From assembly GCF_011927725.1 (NCBI RefSeq), contig NZ_JAATJC010000001.1, positions 1,433,001 through 1,497,000 on the forward strand: a stretch of DNA of 64,000 nt. The letters run 5' to 3'. This DNA is from Sphingomonas kaistensis. GTDB lineage: Bacteria; Pseudomonadota; Alphaproteobacteria; Sphingomonadales; Sphingomonadaceae. Positions 8,544 through 17,776 of this stretch are shown here, piece by piece. The notes under the pieces were generated by a model. It was given only the letters and a program-made list of their open reading frames with translations. It did no database searches and had not been told where the DNA came from. The translations under genes were made by a program, and so were the position numbers. The number at the start of each line of letters is the position of its first letter. Position 1 is the stretch's first letter.

Positions 8544-9518
8544 CTAGATCTCGAAGTTGACCATCTTGGCCATGATCGCGACGCCGATCCCCATCCACAC
8601 CATGGCTCCCAGGCCGGCGACGATCAGCCGCTCGTCGGTGAAGAAGCCGCCCATGTAATTGGGGTTCAGAAGGTAGACCATCGTGAACACGATGAAGGGC
8701 AGGGCGCCGACGATCATTGCCGAGGCCTTGGCTTCCGAGCTCATCGCCTTGATCTTGAGCTTCATCTGCGCGCGCTTGCGGAGCACGTCGGCAAGGTTGG
8801 AAAGCGTTTCGGCCAGGTTGCCGCCGGTCTCGCGCTGGATCGCCAGCGTGATCACGAAGAACTGGAATTCGGGCGTGCCCAGGCGATCGGCGGTTTCCTG
8901 AAGCGCGGCGTCCATGGTCAGGCCGATCTTCATCTTGTCGCTGACGGCGCGGAATTCGATCCCCACCGGGCCGCTGATCTCGCCCGACACGATGGTCAGG
9001 GTTTCGGTGATCGGAAGGCCCGAGCGCAGGCCGCGGACCATCAGTTCGATCGCGTCGGGGAAGTTGGCGGTGAACAGCTTGAGCCGCTTGGTGATCATCT
9101 TGCCGATCACGAAGTGCGGGACGCCGATGCCGATGAACAGGCCGAACATCAGCGACAGCAGGACCGGAGCGCCGCGGGCCATCATCAGGCCGGCGACCGT
9201 CACGACGATGCCGGCGTTGATCATGGCATAACGGCCGAGCGTGATCTTGCGGCCGGTCTTTTCCAGCCGCAGCTGCATGACCGCGGGCCGCGGGATCAGG
9301 TTCGACGCTAGGGACTCCATCTTGGAGTCCTTGCGCGACAGCAGCTTGCGGATCTGCGCGTTGGCGATGGCCGGGACACCGGTCGCGCCATGCCGTTCGC
9401 GGACCGCTTCGATGCGCCGCTTCAGCGCCTTGCCCGAACTCGGGCCGGACAGGGCGATGTAGAGCATGCCGAGCATGCCCACCACGCCAAGGCCAAGCAG
9501 CATTAGGGTCAAGGTCAT
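8544..9518 (-). CDS. tadB: Tad pilus inner-membrane protein TadB (type II secretion F family)
   Basis: A 324-residue partner of TadC. Membrane helices lie at about residues 5-25, 95-135, 270-290 and 298-318. Between them the GspF domain carries FPDAIELMVRGLRSGLPITE and QRETGGNLAETLSNLADVLR, both diagnostic. GAGG eight bases ahead supports the ATG at 9518. In most Tad loci cpaF/tadA, the motor ATPase, lies directly upstream of tadB. Here only 41 bases separate tadB from cpaE and no ATPase gene is present, so the motor must be encoded elsewhere or be missing. Confidence 0.93.
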   Translation of the reverse strand: MTLTLMLLGLGVVGMLGMLYIALSGPSSGKALKRRIEAVRERHGATGVPAIANAQIRKLLSRKDSKMESLASNLIPRPAVMQLRLEKTGRKITLGRYAMINAGIVVTVAGLMMARGAPVLLSLMFGLFIGIGVPHFVIGKMITKRLKLFTANFPDAIELMVRGLRSGLPITETLTIVSGEISGPVGIEFRAVSDKMKIGLTMDAALQETADRLGTPEFQFFVITLAIQRETGGNLAETLSNLADVLRKRAQMKLKIKAMSSEAKASAMIVGALPFIVFTMVYLLNPNYMGGFFTDERLIVAGLGAMVWMGIGVAIMAKMVNFEI

Positions 9519-9559
9519 CCCGGCATCCTCATCTTGTCAGCCTCTGCAACCAGCAGGGG

Positions 9560-10849
9560 TCAGGCGGCGGCCTTGGCCGGCTGCTTGGCGAGCATGCCCT
9601 TGAGACCGGCCATCAGCGACTTGGACTGGCCCGCCGAAGCGGAGGCAGCGGCCTTGGCGGCATCGCCGGCACCTTCTTCCGTGGCATGGCTCAGCACCAT
9701 GTTGCATAGCTGGGAGAAGGGCGCGCCGGCCTTGCCGCTGGCGACTTCGGCCATCGGCTTGCCAAGCTTGGCGGCCTGCGCCGCAAGCTTCTGGTCCAGG
9801 TTGAACTGAACGTCGACCTTGCGCTCGATCGAGTCCTGGAAATCCTTGAGCGAGATTTCCAGACCACCGCCCGAGGGCACCTGGTTGGCGACCATGATCA
9901 CCTTGGTCTGCGGCGCATTGCTCTTGAGCCAGGCGAGCACGCGGATGGTGTCGCGGGTGGCGGCAAGCGTCAGGTTGCTGACCACCACCGCGACATGGGC
10001 ATCGTGGACCATATGCGGATACTGGACCAGCATGTTGCGCGGCAGGTCGAGCACGGTCGCCTCGAACGCGTTCTTCATCTCCTCCTGGAGCTGGAAGTAA
10101 GCGGTTCCGTCGGTGATCAGCGGCTGGTTGATCGGCGCTTCGGCCGACAGCACGCTCAGGCGCTCGTTGCAGCGGACCATGGCGCGTTCGATGAACAGGC
10201 CGTCGATGCGGCTGGGATTCTCGATCGCGTCGGTCAGGCCGCGGCCCGGCTCAAGGTCGAGCGCCAGCGCGCCGGTGCCGAAGTGGATGTCGAGATCCAG
10301 CAGGGCAGTCGAACGCTGGGCCTTTTCGCCGAGCAGCCAGGCGAGGCTGGTGCTGAGCGTCGAGGCACCGACACCGCCACGCACACCGATCACCGCCGAC
10401 ATGATGTGCGGCTTGTCGGTCTGCGCTTCGCCGCGCGGACCCGAGATGATCATCTGGGCATTGGCGAAGGTGTCGCGCAGCTGGTCGACGCTGAACGGCT
10501 TGAGCAGATAGTCGTGGATGCCGCTGGCGAGCAGGTCGCGGTAGAGGCGGACGTCGTTGACGCCGCCGGCCGCGATCACGATCGTGCCGGGCTCGCACAC
10601 TTCGGCAAGCGCGTTGATGTCGTTCAGCGGGTCGGCCGATTCCGACAGGTCCACGAACAGGATGTTCGGGGATGCCGAGACCGACAGCGACTGGACCGCG
10701 TTGCGAAGCCCGCCCTTGTTGACCTTGTCGGGGCTCCAGCCGTGCTCGACCGCGACCGGCCGAAGGACATCGGCGGTGGCGTCGTCGCACACGAATGCGG
10801 TGAACGGATCACGCAGACCCGCGCGGGATTGGAACGGCGCGTTCATCAT
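9560..10849 (-). CDS. cpaE: Pilus localisation ATPase-like protein CpaE/TadZ
   Basis: A 429-residue protein with an N-terminal receiver-like domain (FVDLSE near residue 68, LLKPF at 115-119) and a C-terminal ParA/MinD-type ATPase domain. The Walker A region GVRGGVGAST (155-164) lacks the usual lysines, the atypical form known for CpaE/TadZ. Family members localise the pilus assembly site, often at a cell pole. The start at 10849 overlaps the cpaD stop (TGATG). A TTG one codon earlier is possible. The alanine-rich tail looks disordered. Confidence 0.92.
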   Translation of the reverse strand: MMNAPFQSRAGLRDPFTAFVCDDATADVLRPVAVEHGWSPDKVNKGGLRNAVQSLSVSASPNILFVDLSESADPLNDINALAEVCEPGTIVIAAGGVNDVRLYRDLLASGIHDYLLKPFSVDQLRDTFANAQMIISGPRGEAQTDKPHIMSAVIGVRGGVGASTLSTSLAWLLGEKAQRSTALLDLDIHFGTGALALDLEPGRGLTDAIENPSRIDGLFIERAMVRCNERLSVLSAEAPINQPLITDGTAYFQLQEEMKNAFEATVLDLPRNMLVQYPHMVHDAHVAVVVSNLTLAATRDTIRVLAWLKSNAPQTKVIMVANQVPSGGGLEISLKDFQDSIERKVDVQFNLDQKLAAQAAKLGKPMAEVASGKAGAPFSQLCNMVLSHATEEGAGDAAKAAASASAGQSKSLMAGLKGMLAKQPAKAAA

Positions 10850-11481
10850 CAATTCCCCTTCGACCCGGACTTCTCAAGCCCGTCGGTGCCGGCCGGCTTG
10901 CGGGCGCGGTACATCTCGATGGCCTTGTTGCTGACGGTGGCGTCGTTGGTTGCCGCTTCCCGGCCGCTGATGAGATCGCCCGGATAGGCGACCATCGCGG
11001 CCAGGTTGGTGTTCACGCCGCACCCGAAATTGCTCATCAGTTCATTGGAATAATTGGGCGTGCTGTCGCGCGACCAGTTGGGGCAGTTGGGAACGCTGGC
11101 CCGGGTCCGCGTGACGACCACGCGAACCGCGCCCGGCGCGATCGCCCCGCCCGTGACCGGAGCGCCGTCGGCGACCAGCAGGCCGTAACGGCCGGCTACC
11201 CGGGCGACATCGGCCCGCGCCGAGGGGGCATCGACCCCGTCGACGCTGATGACGTCGCCGTAGCCAAGCTCAAGCCCGCGGAACCAGCCGTCGAGGCGAG
11301 CTGCCTCGGTGGCCGGAAGGCTGCCGCCAGGCGCCGCCGCGTCGAACACATAGTCGGCACGCGACACCACCGGCTCGTTGAGAGCGGCCAGGCCGCGGCC
11401 CGGACGATCCTCTCCGCGATGGACCTCGCAGCCTGAAAGCGCGGCGCAGGACAGGAGAAGGAAGGAAAGCTTCTTGGTCAT
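10849..11481 (-). CDS. cpaD: Pilus biogenesis lipoprotein CpaD
   Basis: A 210-residue lipoprotein that assists the CpaC secretin in the outer membrane. The start at 11481 (MTKKLSFLLLSCAALSGC) gives a clean type II signal peptide with lipobox LSGC and has AAGGA just upstream. The frame is open to a GTG at 11511, which would spoil the signal peptide. The middle contains GAVRVVVTRTRASVPNCPNW and NFGCGVNTNLAAMVAYPGDL, typical of CpaD. It sits between cpaC and cpaE in the expected order. Confidence 0.92.
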   Translation of the reverse strand: MTKKLSFLLLSCAALSGCEVHRGEDRPGRGLAALNEPVVSRADYVFDAAAPGGSLPATEAARLDGWFRGLELGYGDVISVDGVDAPSARADVARVAGRYGLLVADGAPVTGGAIAPGAVRVVVTRTRASVPNCPNWSRDSTPNYSNELMSNFGCGVNTNLAAMVAYPGDLISGREAATNDATVSNKAIEMYRARKPAGTDGLEKSGSKGN

Positions 11482-11507
11482 GGTCACTTCCTTGTGCATT
11501 GACGCGC

Positions 11508-12977
11508 TCACAGCTTGAAACCGGGGGCCGGAGCGGCGGCAGCGGCAGCCGGTGCACCGGCCGTGGCGGCCGACAGGCCGGGACCGGGCCGGGCAGCAAC
11601 CGGGCGGGGGCCCGAGACGCCCTTGAAGACCTGGCCCTCGAGGATGCCGGTGCCTTCGTGCGGCGAACGATAGCCGTCGGTCGGCAGCGCAAGCCTGCCG
11701 TTGATCGGTCGCACCAGATACGGCGTGACGATGATCACCAGCTCGGTTTCCGCGCGGCGATAGTTGCGCGAGCGGAACAGGGTGCCCAGGATCGGCAGGT
11801 CGCCGAGGAAGGGCGCGCGGCTGATCACATTGTTGTTCGACGCCTTGAGCAGACCGGCGAGCATGAAGCTCTGGCCCGAGCCCAGTTCGACGGTGGTTTC
11901 GGCACGGCGAGTGGTCAGTGCCGGAATGTCGAACCCGCCCAGACGCAGCGCGCCTTCGGAGCTGAGTTCGCTGACTTCCGGACGGACCCGCATCGAGATG
12001 CGGCCATCGCCCATCACCGTCGGCGAGAAGGCCAGGGCGACGCCGTAGCTCTTATATTCGACGGACACCGCGCCGCCGAGACCCTGGCTGACCGGGATCG
12101 GGAACTCGCCGCCGGCCAGGAAGCTGGCGGTTTCGCCCGACAGGGCAGTCAGGTTCGGCTCGGCCAGCGTGGTCGACAGACCGTCGGTGGCGAGTAGGTC
12201 GAGCGTTCCAAGCAGGTCGAGCCCGAGGAACTTGCCGCCCAGCGCAAGCGTGGTGCCGAGCTGCGCGACGTTGAATTCACGTCCGCCGCCGGCCGCGCCG
12301 CCGCCCAGTTCACCGGGATTGCCCTGGCCGATGCCGAACAGGAAGCCGCCGGGCTTGGAGTCGATGCCGGTGAGGTTGATGCCGATCGACTTCAGGGCCG
12401 AACGGTTCACTTCGGCGATGCGGACCTTGAGGTTGACCTGCAGCGGCACCGCGGTGCGCAGCCGGGTCACGACCTGGGTGCCGTCACCGACATAGGCCTG
12501 GACCAGCCGCTGCGCCTCGGCGGCGTCTTCCGGGCTGGCGACCGTGCCAGTCAGCAGCACCAGATTGTTCATCGGGGTCGCCTGGACCTGCGATTCGGGC
12601 ATCGCCGCGCGCAGCATCTCGTCGACCGAGCTGATGTTGGTGCCGACCCGGACGTTGGCGGCATAGACTACCCGGCCCGACTTGTCGGTCGCATACAGCG
12701 TCGTCTCGCCCTTGCCCTTGCCGAACACGTATAGCTGGGTGGAGGAGCGGACCTGGACGTCGGCGACCGAGTCGTTCGAGATGAACAGGTCGCTCATCGG
12801 CGAGGACAGGCGAACCAGCGTGCCGGTCCCGGCGGAGATGTTGAGCGTCTCCGAAGGACGGGCGGCCATTGGCTGCGCGGCGGCCGGCGAGGCGACCAGG
12901 CTCAGCGCCGAAGCGCCGAGGGCGAGGGCGGCGATGGCCGAAGCCATCCGCCCGAAGGACTTGTTACCCTTGCTCAT
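11508..12977 (-). CDS. cpaC: Flp pilus secretin CpaC/RcpA
   Basis: A 489-residue outer-membrane secretin forming the pilus exit channel. There is a signal peptide at residues 1-33, an N-terminal pilus/BON-type region (about 40-190), then the secretin domain with the diagnostic APFLGDLPILGTLFRSR and the closing strand TELVIIVTPYLV. A Pro/Ala-rich tail follows. The frame stays open far upstream inside cpaB. The ATG at 12977 is chosen because it begins a signal peptide one base after the cpaB stop (TAA-G-ATG). Confidence 0.94.
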   Translation of the reverse strand: MSKGNKSFGRMASAIAALALGASALSLVASPAAAQPMAARPSETLNISAGTGTLVRLSSPMSDLFISNDSVADVQVRSSTQLYVFGKGKGETTLYATDKSGRVVYAANVRVGTNISSVDEMLRAAMPESQVQATPMNNLVLLTGTVASPEDAAEAQRLVQAYVGDGTQVVTRLRTAVPLQVNLKVRIAEVNRSALKSIGINLTGIDSKPGGFLFGIGQGNPGELGGGAAGGGREFNVAQLGTTLALGGKFLGLDLLGTLDLLATDGLSTTLAEPNLTALSGETASFLAGGEFPIPVSQGLGGAVSVEYKSYGVALAFSPTVMGDGRISMRVRPEVSELSSEGALRLGGFDIPALTTRRAETTVELGSGQSFMLAGLLKASNNNVISRAPFLGDLPILGTLFRSRNYRRAETELVIIVTPYLVRPINGRLALPTDGYRSPHEGTGILEGQVFKGVSGPRPVAARPGPGLSAATAGAPAAAAAAPAPGFKL

Positions 12978-12978
12978 C

Positions 12979-14016
12979 TTAGCGAGCCCCCACTGGAACG
13001 AAGCTGACATTGTTGCCGCGGGCGATGCGGACGCTCGGTCCGATCGGGCCGGCCGGAGCAGCGCCCGGAGCCGGTGCCGGAGCCTGGGGCGCCACCGCTG
13101 CGCTCGGAGCGCTGGGACCGCCGTTGCTGGCGGTGCGGGCCGGAACCGAGCGGCGCTGGAAGCGCGACACGTCACCGCCGGTGGCGAAGGTCGGCGCGCT
13201 GTCCAGCGGCTGGCTGGCCATCGCCATCAGGATGCGGCGCTCTTCCGCCGGGCTTGCGCCGGCCGGAACCTTGACCTGGCCGGTCGAGACCATGCGCTCG
13301 AGTTCGGCCTGGTTGTCGGCGATGCTGCGCAGCGTGAGGCTCAGCTGACCGAGGCTCTGGGCGACCGAGATCTTCTCCGCAAGCTTGGGAGTGACTTCGA
13401 AGGTCACGTTGCCGAAGCTGGCGACGATCGGCTTGCCGTCCTCGCCCTGGCGGCTGGTGGCCTGGCCGGTGGCGAGCACCCGCAGGTTGCGGATGATCGT
13501 CTCGGACACCTTGAGCGGCGGACCGTCGCCGCCGCCGGCGACCGTCTGGGTCAGGACCATGTCGACCCGGTCACCCGGGAACACGAAGCCCGCAACGCCG
13601 GCGATGTCGTTCACCGGGACGGTGATGGCGCGCATGCCGGGGGTCAGTGCCGCGGCAAGGAAGCCACGATCCTGCGGTCCGACCAGCGAGCCGCGGGTCA
13701 CCGGTTGGCCGGCGGTGATCGCATTGCGAACAACCGTTCCGAGCAGCTTGGAAACGTCCGCGTCGGGCCCACCCTCGGTGTAATAGGCTTGCTGGACCAG
13801 CTCGGCCGGCCAGGGCTGATAGGCGAAGCTTTCGGCATCGACCATCGCGCCAACCGGAAGCGGCTTGCGGGCCACCAGGACCTTGGGCCCCATCGGCACC
13901 GCTGCGGCCTCGGCCTGCGGAGCGGACGCACCGGCAAACATGTTCTTGGCCATCACGGCCGTTACCGCTGCAACCAGCAACGCCCCCAACAGGAGTGCAA
14001 TCTTCTTCACATCCAT
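12979..14016 (-). CDS. cpaB: Flp pilus assembly protein CpaB/RcpC (SAF domain)
   Basis: A 345-residue protein with one N-terminal membrane helix (about 5-23), an SAF domain (about 45-110, VLVARKPLPVGAMVDAESF) and an RcpC/CpaB domain with MRAITVPVNDIAGVAGFVFPG. The last 90 residues are Pro/Ala-rich and low complexity. CpaB is periplasmic and is thought to stabilise or gate the CpaC secretin, perhaps by contact with peptidoglycan. It is the first gene of the operon. The region 14017-14163 upstream is the only place for a promoter. Pilin (flp) and prepilin peptidase (cpaA) genes are absent on this side. Confidence 0.93.
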   Translation of the reverse strand: MDVKKIALLLGALLVAAVTAVMAKNMFAGASAPQAEAAAVPMGPKVLVARKPLPVGAMVDAESFAYQPWPAELVQQAYYTEGGPDADVSKLLGTVVRNAITAGQPVTRGSLVGPQDRGFLAAALTPGMRAITVPVNDIAGVAGFVFPGDRVDMVLTQTVAGGGDGPPLKVSETIIRNLRVLATGQATSRQGEDGKPIVASFGNVTFEVTPKLAEKISVAQSLGQLSLTLRSIADNQAELERMVSTGQVKVPAGASPAEERRILMAMASQPLDSAPTFATGGDVSRFQRRSVPARTASNGGPSAPSAAVAPQAPAPAPGAAPAGPIGPSVRIARGNNVSFVPVGAR

Positions 14017-14163
14017 GGCGACACCCGCCCCTTCCTCACAACCCGTAGGAAACCCTTCGAATGCAGAACAAATCGGCCAAAATGGTTAAGATATGGTTCG
14101 GGCAACGGGGTCGATCGCCGGCACTGGACGAGGGGCGCCGGCAGGCCGTAATCGGCCTCCTGC

Positions 14164-15243
14164 ATGAGCAGGGTCGAAGTCTTGATCGTCGGGGCGGGAA
14201 TTGCGGGCGCAAGCCTCGCGGCCGAAGTCGCCGGTCGGCGGCGCACCCTGCTGCTCGAGGCCGAAGCGCAACCGGGCTATCACAGCACCGGCCGGTCCGC
14301 CGCTTTCTGGCATGAAGGCTATGGCGGGCCGCTGGTCGCCCCGCTCAGCCGCGCCAGCCGGCCCTTGCTGGAGGCTGGCGGCTACCTCTCACCGCGCGGG
14401 GCGATCCATCTCGCGCGCGCAGGGGAGGAAATCGATCTCGTCGACGGCGTAACCGCCCGCCCGCTTGACCGGTCCGGGCTGGAGCAGCGCCTTCCCGGGC
14501 TCGCGCCCGAATGGACACACGGCGCCGACGAACCGTCGCTGGCCGACATCGACGTCGCCAGGCTGCATGGCGATGTCCTTGCCGCGGCGCGGCGGGCAGG
14601 GGGCGAGGTCCGGACCGATGCCCGGGTGGCCGGTGCGAATCGCCTGGCCGACGGCGGATGGATGGTGCGGCTCGAGGATGGCGGCAGCATCCTTGCCGAC
14701 CGGGTGGTGAATGCGGCAGGGGCGTGGGGCGACGTCATCGCTCAGGCGTTCGGGGTCGCGCCGCTCGGCCTGGTCCCCAAGCGCCGGACGATGGTGCAGC
14801 TGCGGATCGGGCGGACGGGTCTCGCGCGCTTGCCGCTGGTGGTCGCCGCCGACGGCAGCTTCTACTTCAAGGGCGAGGGTGACAGTTCGCTGTGGCTCAG
14901 TCCGCATGACGAGATCGACTGCCTGCCGTGCGACGCCGCGCCCGAGGAAATCGACGTCGCCACCGCGATCGATCGCTTCAGCCATGTCGTCGACTGGCCG
15001 GTCGAGGCGGTCGAGCGGCGCTGGGCCGGGCTTCGCACCTTTACTCCCGACCGGGTGCCGGCGATCGGGTTCGCCGCCGACTGTCCGGATTTCTTTTGGT
15101 GCGTCGGCCAGGGCGGGTTCGGGATCCAGACCGCCCCGGCCGCCGCACGGCTGGGGGCAGCGCAGCTGCTCGGCGAAGGGGAAGTGCCCGCTGGGGTCGA
15201 AGCCGGGCTCTACGATCCGGCCCGGTTCAGCGGGGCGGCCTAG
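14164..15243 (+). CDS. FAD-dependent oxidoreductase, DadA/DAO family
   Basis: A 359-residue flavoprotein. The N-terminus [20 protein letters not shown] is a Rossmann FAD-binding motif (GxGxxG), and the C-terminus [20 protein letters not shown] matches the FAD-binding end of D-amino-acid oxidase/DadA proteins. The likely reaction is oxidative deamination of an amino acid such as a D-amino acid or D-arginine, but the substrate cannot be read from sequence. It is divergent from cpaB. No clear ribosome-binding site precedes the ATG. Its TAG stop shares the tetramer CTAG with the TAG of the convergent rnhA. Confidence 0.88.
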   Translation: MSRVEVLIVGAGIAGASLAAEVAGRRRTLLLEAEAQPGYHSTGRSAAFWHEGYGGPLVAPLSRASRPLLEAGGYLSPRGAIHLARAGEEIDLVDGVTARPLDRSGLEQRLPGLAPEWTHGADEPSLADIDVARLHGDVLAAARRAGGEVRTDARVAGANRLADGGWMVRLEDGGSILADRVVNAAGAWGDVIAQAFGVAPLGLVPKRRTMVQLRIGRTGLARLPLVVAADGSFYFKGEGDSSLWLSPHDEIDCLPCDAAPEEIDVATAIDRFSHVVDWPVEAVERRWAGLRTFTPDRVPAIGFAADCPDFFWCVGQGGFGIQTAPAAARLGAAQLLGEGEVPAGVEAGLYDPARFSGAA

Positions 15244-15686
15244 CCGCGGACGCTCTCGGCCGCCGCGCAGGCGAGCTGGTCGACCCGCTCATTCTCCTCG
15301 TGGCCGGCATGGCCCTTGACCCATTTCCAGGTGATCTGGTGCGGCTCCACCGCCGCGCACAGCGCCTGCCACAGCTCCGCATTCTTGACCGGTTTCTTGG
15401 CTGCGGTGCGCCAGCCGTTGAGTCGCCAGTTGTGGACCCACTTGGTGATGCCGTCCTTGACGTACATGCTGTCGGTCGAAAGCGTCACTCGGCACGGGCG
15501 GGTCAGCGCCTCCAGTCCCTTGATGGCCGCCATCAGCTCCATGCGGTTGTTGGTGGTCGGGTTCTCGGCGCCCGACAATTCCTTCTCGACGCTGCCCATG
15601 CGCAGCAATGCGCCCCAGCCGCCAGGGCCGGGATTGCCCTTGCAGGCGCCGTCGGTGAACATCTCGACATGGGGAAGCTCGGTCAT
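15240..15686 (-). CDS. rnhA: Ribonuclease HI
   Basis: A 148-residue enzyme that cleaves the RNA strand of RNA-DNA hybrids (R-loops, primers). All four acidic catalytic positions are visible: Asp in [14 protein letters not shown], Glu in [14 protein letters not shown], Asp in [12 protein letters not shown] and Asp in [20 protein letters not shown] is the usual C-terminal loop. Length equals the family norm. It follows ispH on the minus strand, 39 bases after the ispH stop, and probably belongs to the same transcript. Confidence 0.97.
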   Translation of the reverse strand: MTELPHVEMFTDGACKGNPGPGGWGALLRMGSVEKELSGAENPTTNNRMELMAAIKGLEALTRPCRVTLSTDSMYVKDGITKWVHNWRLNGWRTAAKKPVKNAELWQALCAAVEPHQITWKWVKGHAGHEENERVDQLACAAAESVRG

Positions 15687-15725
15687 GCGGCGCCGATGCG
15701 GGGCCGGACCGGCGAAGGCAAGCCC

Positions 15726-16691
15726 CTAGGCGACCAGCTCGCGCGGAAGCTTGAAGGTCAGGCCCTCGGGCACGTGCTTCAGTTCTTCCATCGTCAGCAG
15801 GAAGCGTTCGGACAGGGCCTCGATCACTTCCTCGACCAGCACCTCCGGCGCCGAGGCGCCGGCGGTGAGGCCGACCGCGCTCGGGCTGCCCAGCCATTCC
15901 CAGTCGATCTCCACCGCTCGCTGGATCAGCCGCGCCGGAACGCCTTCGCGCTCGGCGACTTCGGCCAGGCGCAGCGAGTTGGAGCTGTTGGGGGCGCCGA
16001 TCACCAGCATCTTGTCGACCCTCGGCACGATCGCCTTGACCGCCGCCTGGCGATTGGAGGTGGCGTAGCAGATGTCCTCGCCGCGCGGCGCCTTGATCGC
16101 GGGAAAGCGCCGGTGCAGCGCGGCGACAATCGCGGCGGTGTCGTCGACCGACAGGGTGGTCTGCGTCAGGAACGCGAGATTCTCGGGATCCGCGACCTGC
16201 AGCAGCGGCACGTCATCCTCGGTTTCGACTAGGGTCATCGAACCCGCCGGCACCTGCCCGAAAGTGCCGATCACCTCGGGGTGGCCGGCATGGCCGATGA
16301 ACAGGATGTGGCGCCCGGCCTCGATCAGGCGCTGGGCCTGCCGGTGGACCTTGCTGACCAGCGGGCAGGTAGCGTCGAGGTAATCGAGCCCCCGGTCGCG
16401 GGCTTCGGCCGGGACGGTCTTCGGGACGCCGTGGGCGGAAAACACGACCGGTACGCCGTCCGGCACCTCCGACACTTCCTTGACGAAGATGGCGCCCATC
16501 GCCTTCAACCGGTCGACCACGAACTTGTTATGGACGATCTCGTGCCGGACATAGACCGGCGCGCCATAGCGCTCGAGCGCGAGCTCGACGATGCGGATGG
16601 CGCGTTCGACACCGGCGCAGAAACCGCGCGGGGCGGCGATGATGAGGTGGAGGGGACTGGCGCCTTCTTGCATGGCGGCCATGTAAGCCAT
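15726..16691 (-). CDS. ispH: 4-hydroxy-3-methylbut-2-enyl diphosphate reductase
   Basis: A 321-residue Fe-S enzyme that performs the last step of the MEP isoprenoid pathway, giving IPP and DMAPP. The three cluster cysteines lie in [24 protein letters not shown] and [12 protein letters not shown]. The His residues in EIVHNKFVV and [12 protein letters not shown] and the SAHGVP motif are conserved. Isoprenoids feed carotenoid (crtB/crtZ at the window end) and ubiquinone synthesis. The ATG at 16691 has a weak AGG. An internal Met six codons later is an alternative. Confidence 0.97.
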   Translation of the reverse strand: MAYMAAMQEGASPLHLIIAAPRGFCAGVERAIRIVELALERYGAPVYVRHEIVHNKFVVDRLKAMGAIFVKEVSEVPDGVPVVFSAHGVPKTVPAEARDRGLDYLDATCPLVSKVHRQAQRLIEAGRHILFIGHAGHPEVIGTFGQVPAGSMTLVETEDDVPLLQVADPENLAFLTQTTLSVDDTAAIVAALHRRFPAIKAPRGEDICYATSNRQAAVKAIVPRVDKMLVIGAPNSSNSLRLAEVAEREGVPARLIQRAVEIDWEWLGSPSAVGLTAGASAPEVLVEEVIEALSERFLLTMEELKHVPEGLTFKLPRELVA

Positions 16692-16694
16692 CGC

Positions 16695-16723
16695 TTGCCT
16701 GGAAAGAAGGGGCTTCCTATGAG
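16695..16723 (+). promoter_or_regulatory. Putative promoter of the 16733 lipoprotein gene
   Basis: TTGCCT (16695-16700), a 17-base spacer and TATGAG (16718-16723) lie in the 41-base gap between divergent ispH and the lipoprotein gene. The ATG at 16733 is nine bases downstream with no Shine-Dalgarno sequence, so a leaderless message is plausible. Confidence 0.4.
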
Positions 16724-16732
16724 CCTGACCCC

Positions 16733-17374
16733 ATGACCATGTCCCGCCGCGCCGCCCTCGTGCCCCTGCTTGCCCTGATCGTCGCCGGTTGCGCCCGCGA
16801 CGGACAGCTTGCCGCCAATGGCGTCTACGTGACCCGCACGGGCTGCCCGCAGGTGGCGATTCCCGCCGCGACCGGGGACATCACCCTGTTCGATCCGGCA
16901 ACCAGCCGCGACGCCCGCGCGATCGACGTGGTGGCGACCATCACCAACATCCGCGCCACCTGCAGCGAGGATGCGGCCAACATCGTCAGCACCGCGACCT
17001 TCGACGTGGTGGCATCGCGCCGCGACGCGGGCCAGGCGCGGCAGGTCGTGCTGCCCTACTTCACGGTGGCGATGCAGGGCGGAACCAACATCGTCGCCAA
17101 GAAGGTCGGCGCCGTTGCGCTGAACTTCCCGGCGGGCTCGCTGCGGGCGCAGGCCAACAGCCAGACCACGGTGCGGGTCAGCCGCTCCGCCGTGGCGCTT
17201 CCGGCCGACGTGCAGCGCGAGCTGACCCGTGAGCGCAAGCCTGGGGATGCCGACGCGGCGGTCGATCCGCTGTCCGATCCGAAGATCCGGTCCGCCGTCG
17301 CCAATGCGACCTTTGAGCAATTGATCGGCTTCCAGCTCAGCCAGGAGCAGTTGCGCTACAACGCGACCCGCTGA
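16733..17374 (+). CDS. Predicted lipoprotein of unknown function
   Basis: A 213-residue protein starting with a basic n-region, a hydrophobic core and the lipobox IVAGC at residues 16-20, so it is probably a lipid-anchored envelope protein. The body is rich in beta-strand-forming segments (for example [21 protein letters not shown]) and has two further cysteines. It ends with a polar helical tail. No enzymatic motif is visible. It is divergent from ispH and convergent with the small membrane protein at 17396, 21 bases away. Confidence 0.7.
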   Translation: MTMSRRAALVPLLALIVAGCARDGQLAANGVYVTRTGCPQVAIPAATGDITLFDPATSRDARAIDVVATITNIRATCSEDAANIVSTATFDVVASRRDAGQARQVVLPYFTVAMQGGTNIVAKKVGAVALNFPAGSLRAQANSQTTVRVSRSAVALPADVQRELTRERKPGDADAAVDPLSDPKIRSAVANATFEQLIGFQLSQEQLRYNATR

Positions 17375-17395
17375 TCGTTCGAAGCTATCGCTAGG

Positions 17396-17776
17396 CTACG
17401 GCAGCTCCGGCCGCGATGGCCGGGCCGCGTGGCCGCGTGCGATCATCCAGGCGATCACTAGCGGCAGCAGGATCCCGGCTGCGACCAGCCATGCGGGATG
17501 CGGAAAGCTCATCGCGTTGGCGATCACCCCGGCCACGACCAGGGCGGCGACGATCCAGGCGGTGCCCGCCCATTTCGAAATGCCGGTGCCGATGAAGCCG
17601 CCGACACCGACCCCCAGCACCCACGCCGCGAGCACGACGGCATGCATCGCGGCGGTGGCGTCAAACGGAGTCGCGGGCGCGCCAAGGGCGAAGTGGCCGA
17701 GCTTCTCCACAGCGCCAATCACGGCCACGCAGAAGCCGGCGCCAGCCAACGCTCCGATGATCCGCGACCCCTTCAC
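17396..17776 (-). CDS. Small four-helix membrane protein
   Basis: A 126-residue protein with four hydrophobic segments (about residues 7-25, 42-62, 68-88 and 95-113) and a basic C-terminus. The frame extends to 17929, but a GTG at 17776 overlaps the stop of the upstream haloperoxidase-like gene (GTGA), marking a coupled start. A glycine-rich stretch (VLGVGVGGFIGTGIS) suggests tightly packed helices. I recognise no family. Coupling suggests it works with, or was co-acquired with, the upstream secreted protein. Confidence 0.7.
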   Translation of the reverse strand: MKGSRIIGALAGAGFCVAVIGAVEKLGHFALGAPATPFDATAAMHAVVLAAWVLGVGVGGFIGTGISKWAGTAWIVAALVVAGVIANAMSFPHPAWLVAAGILLPLVIAWMIARGHAARPSRPELP

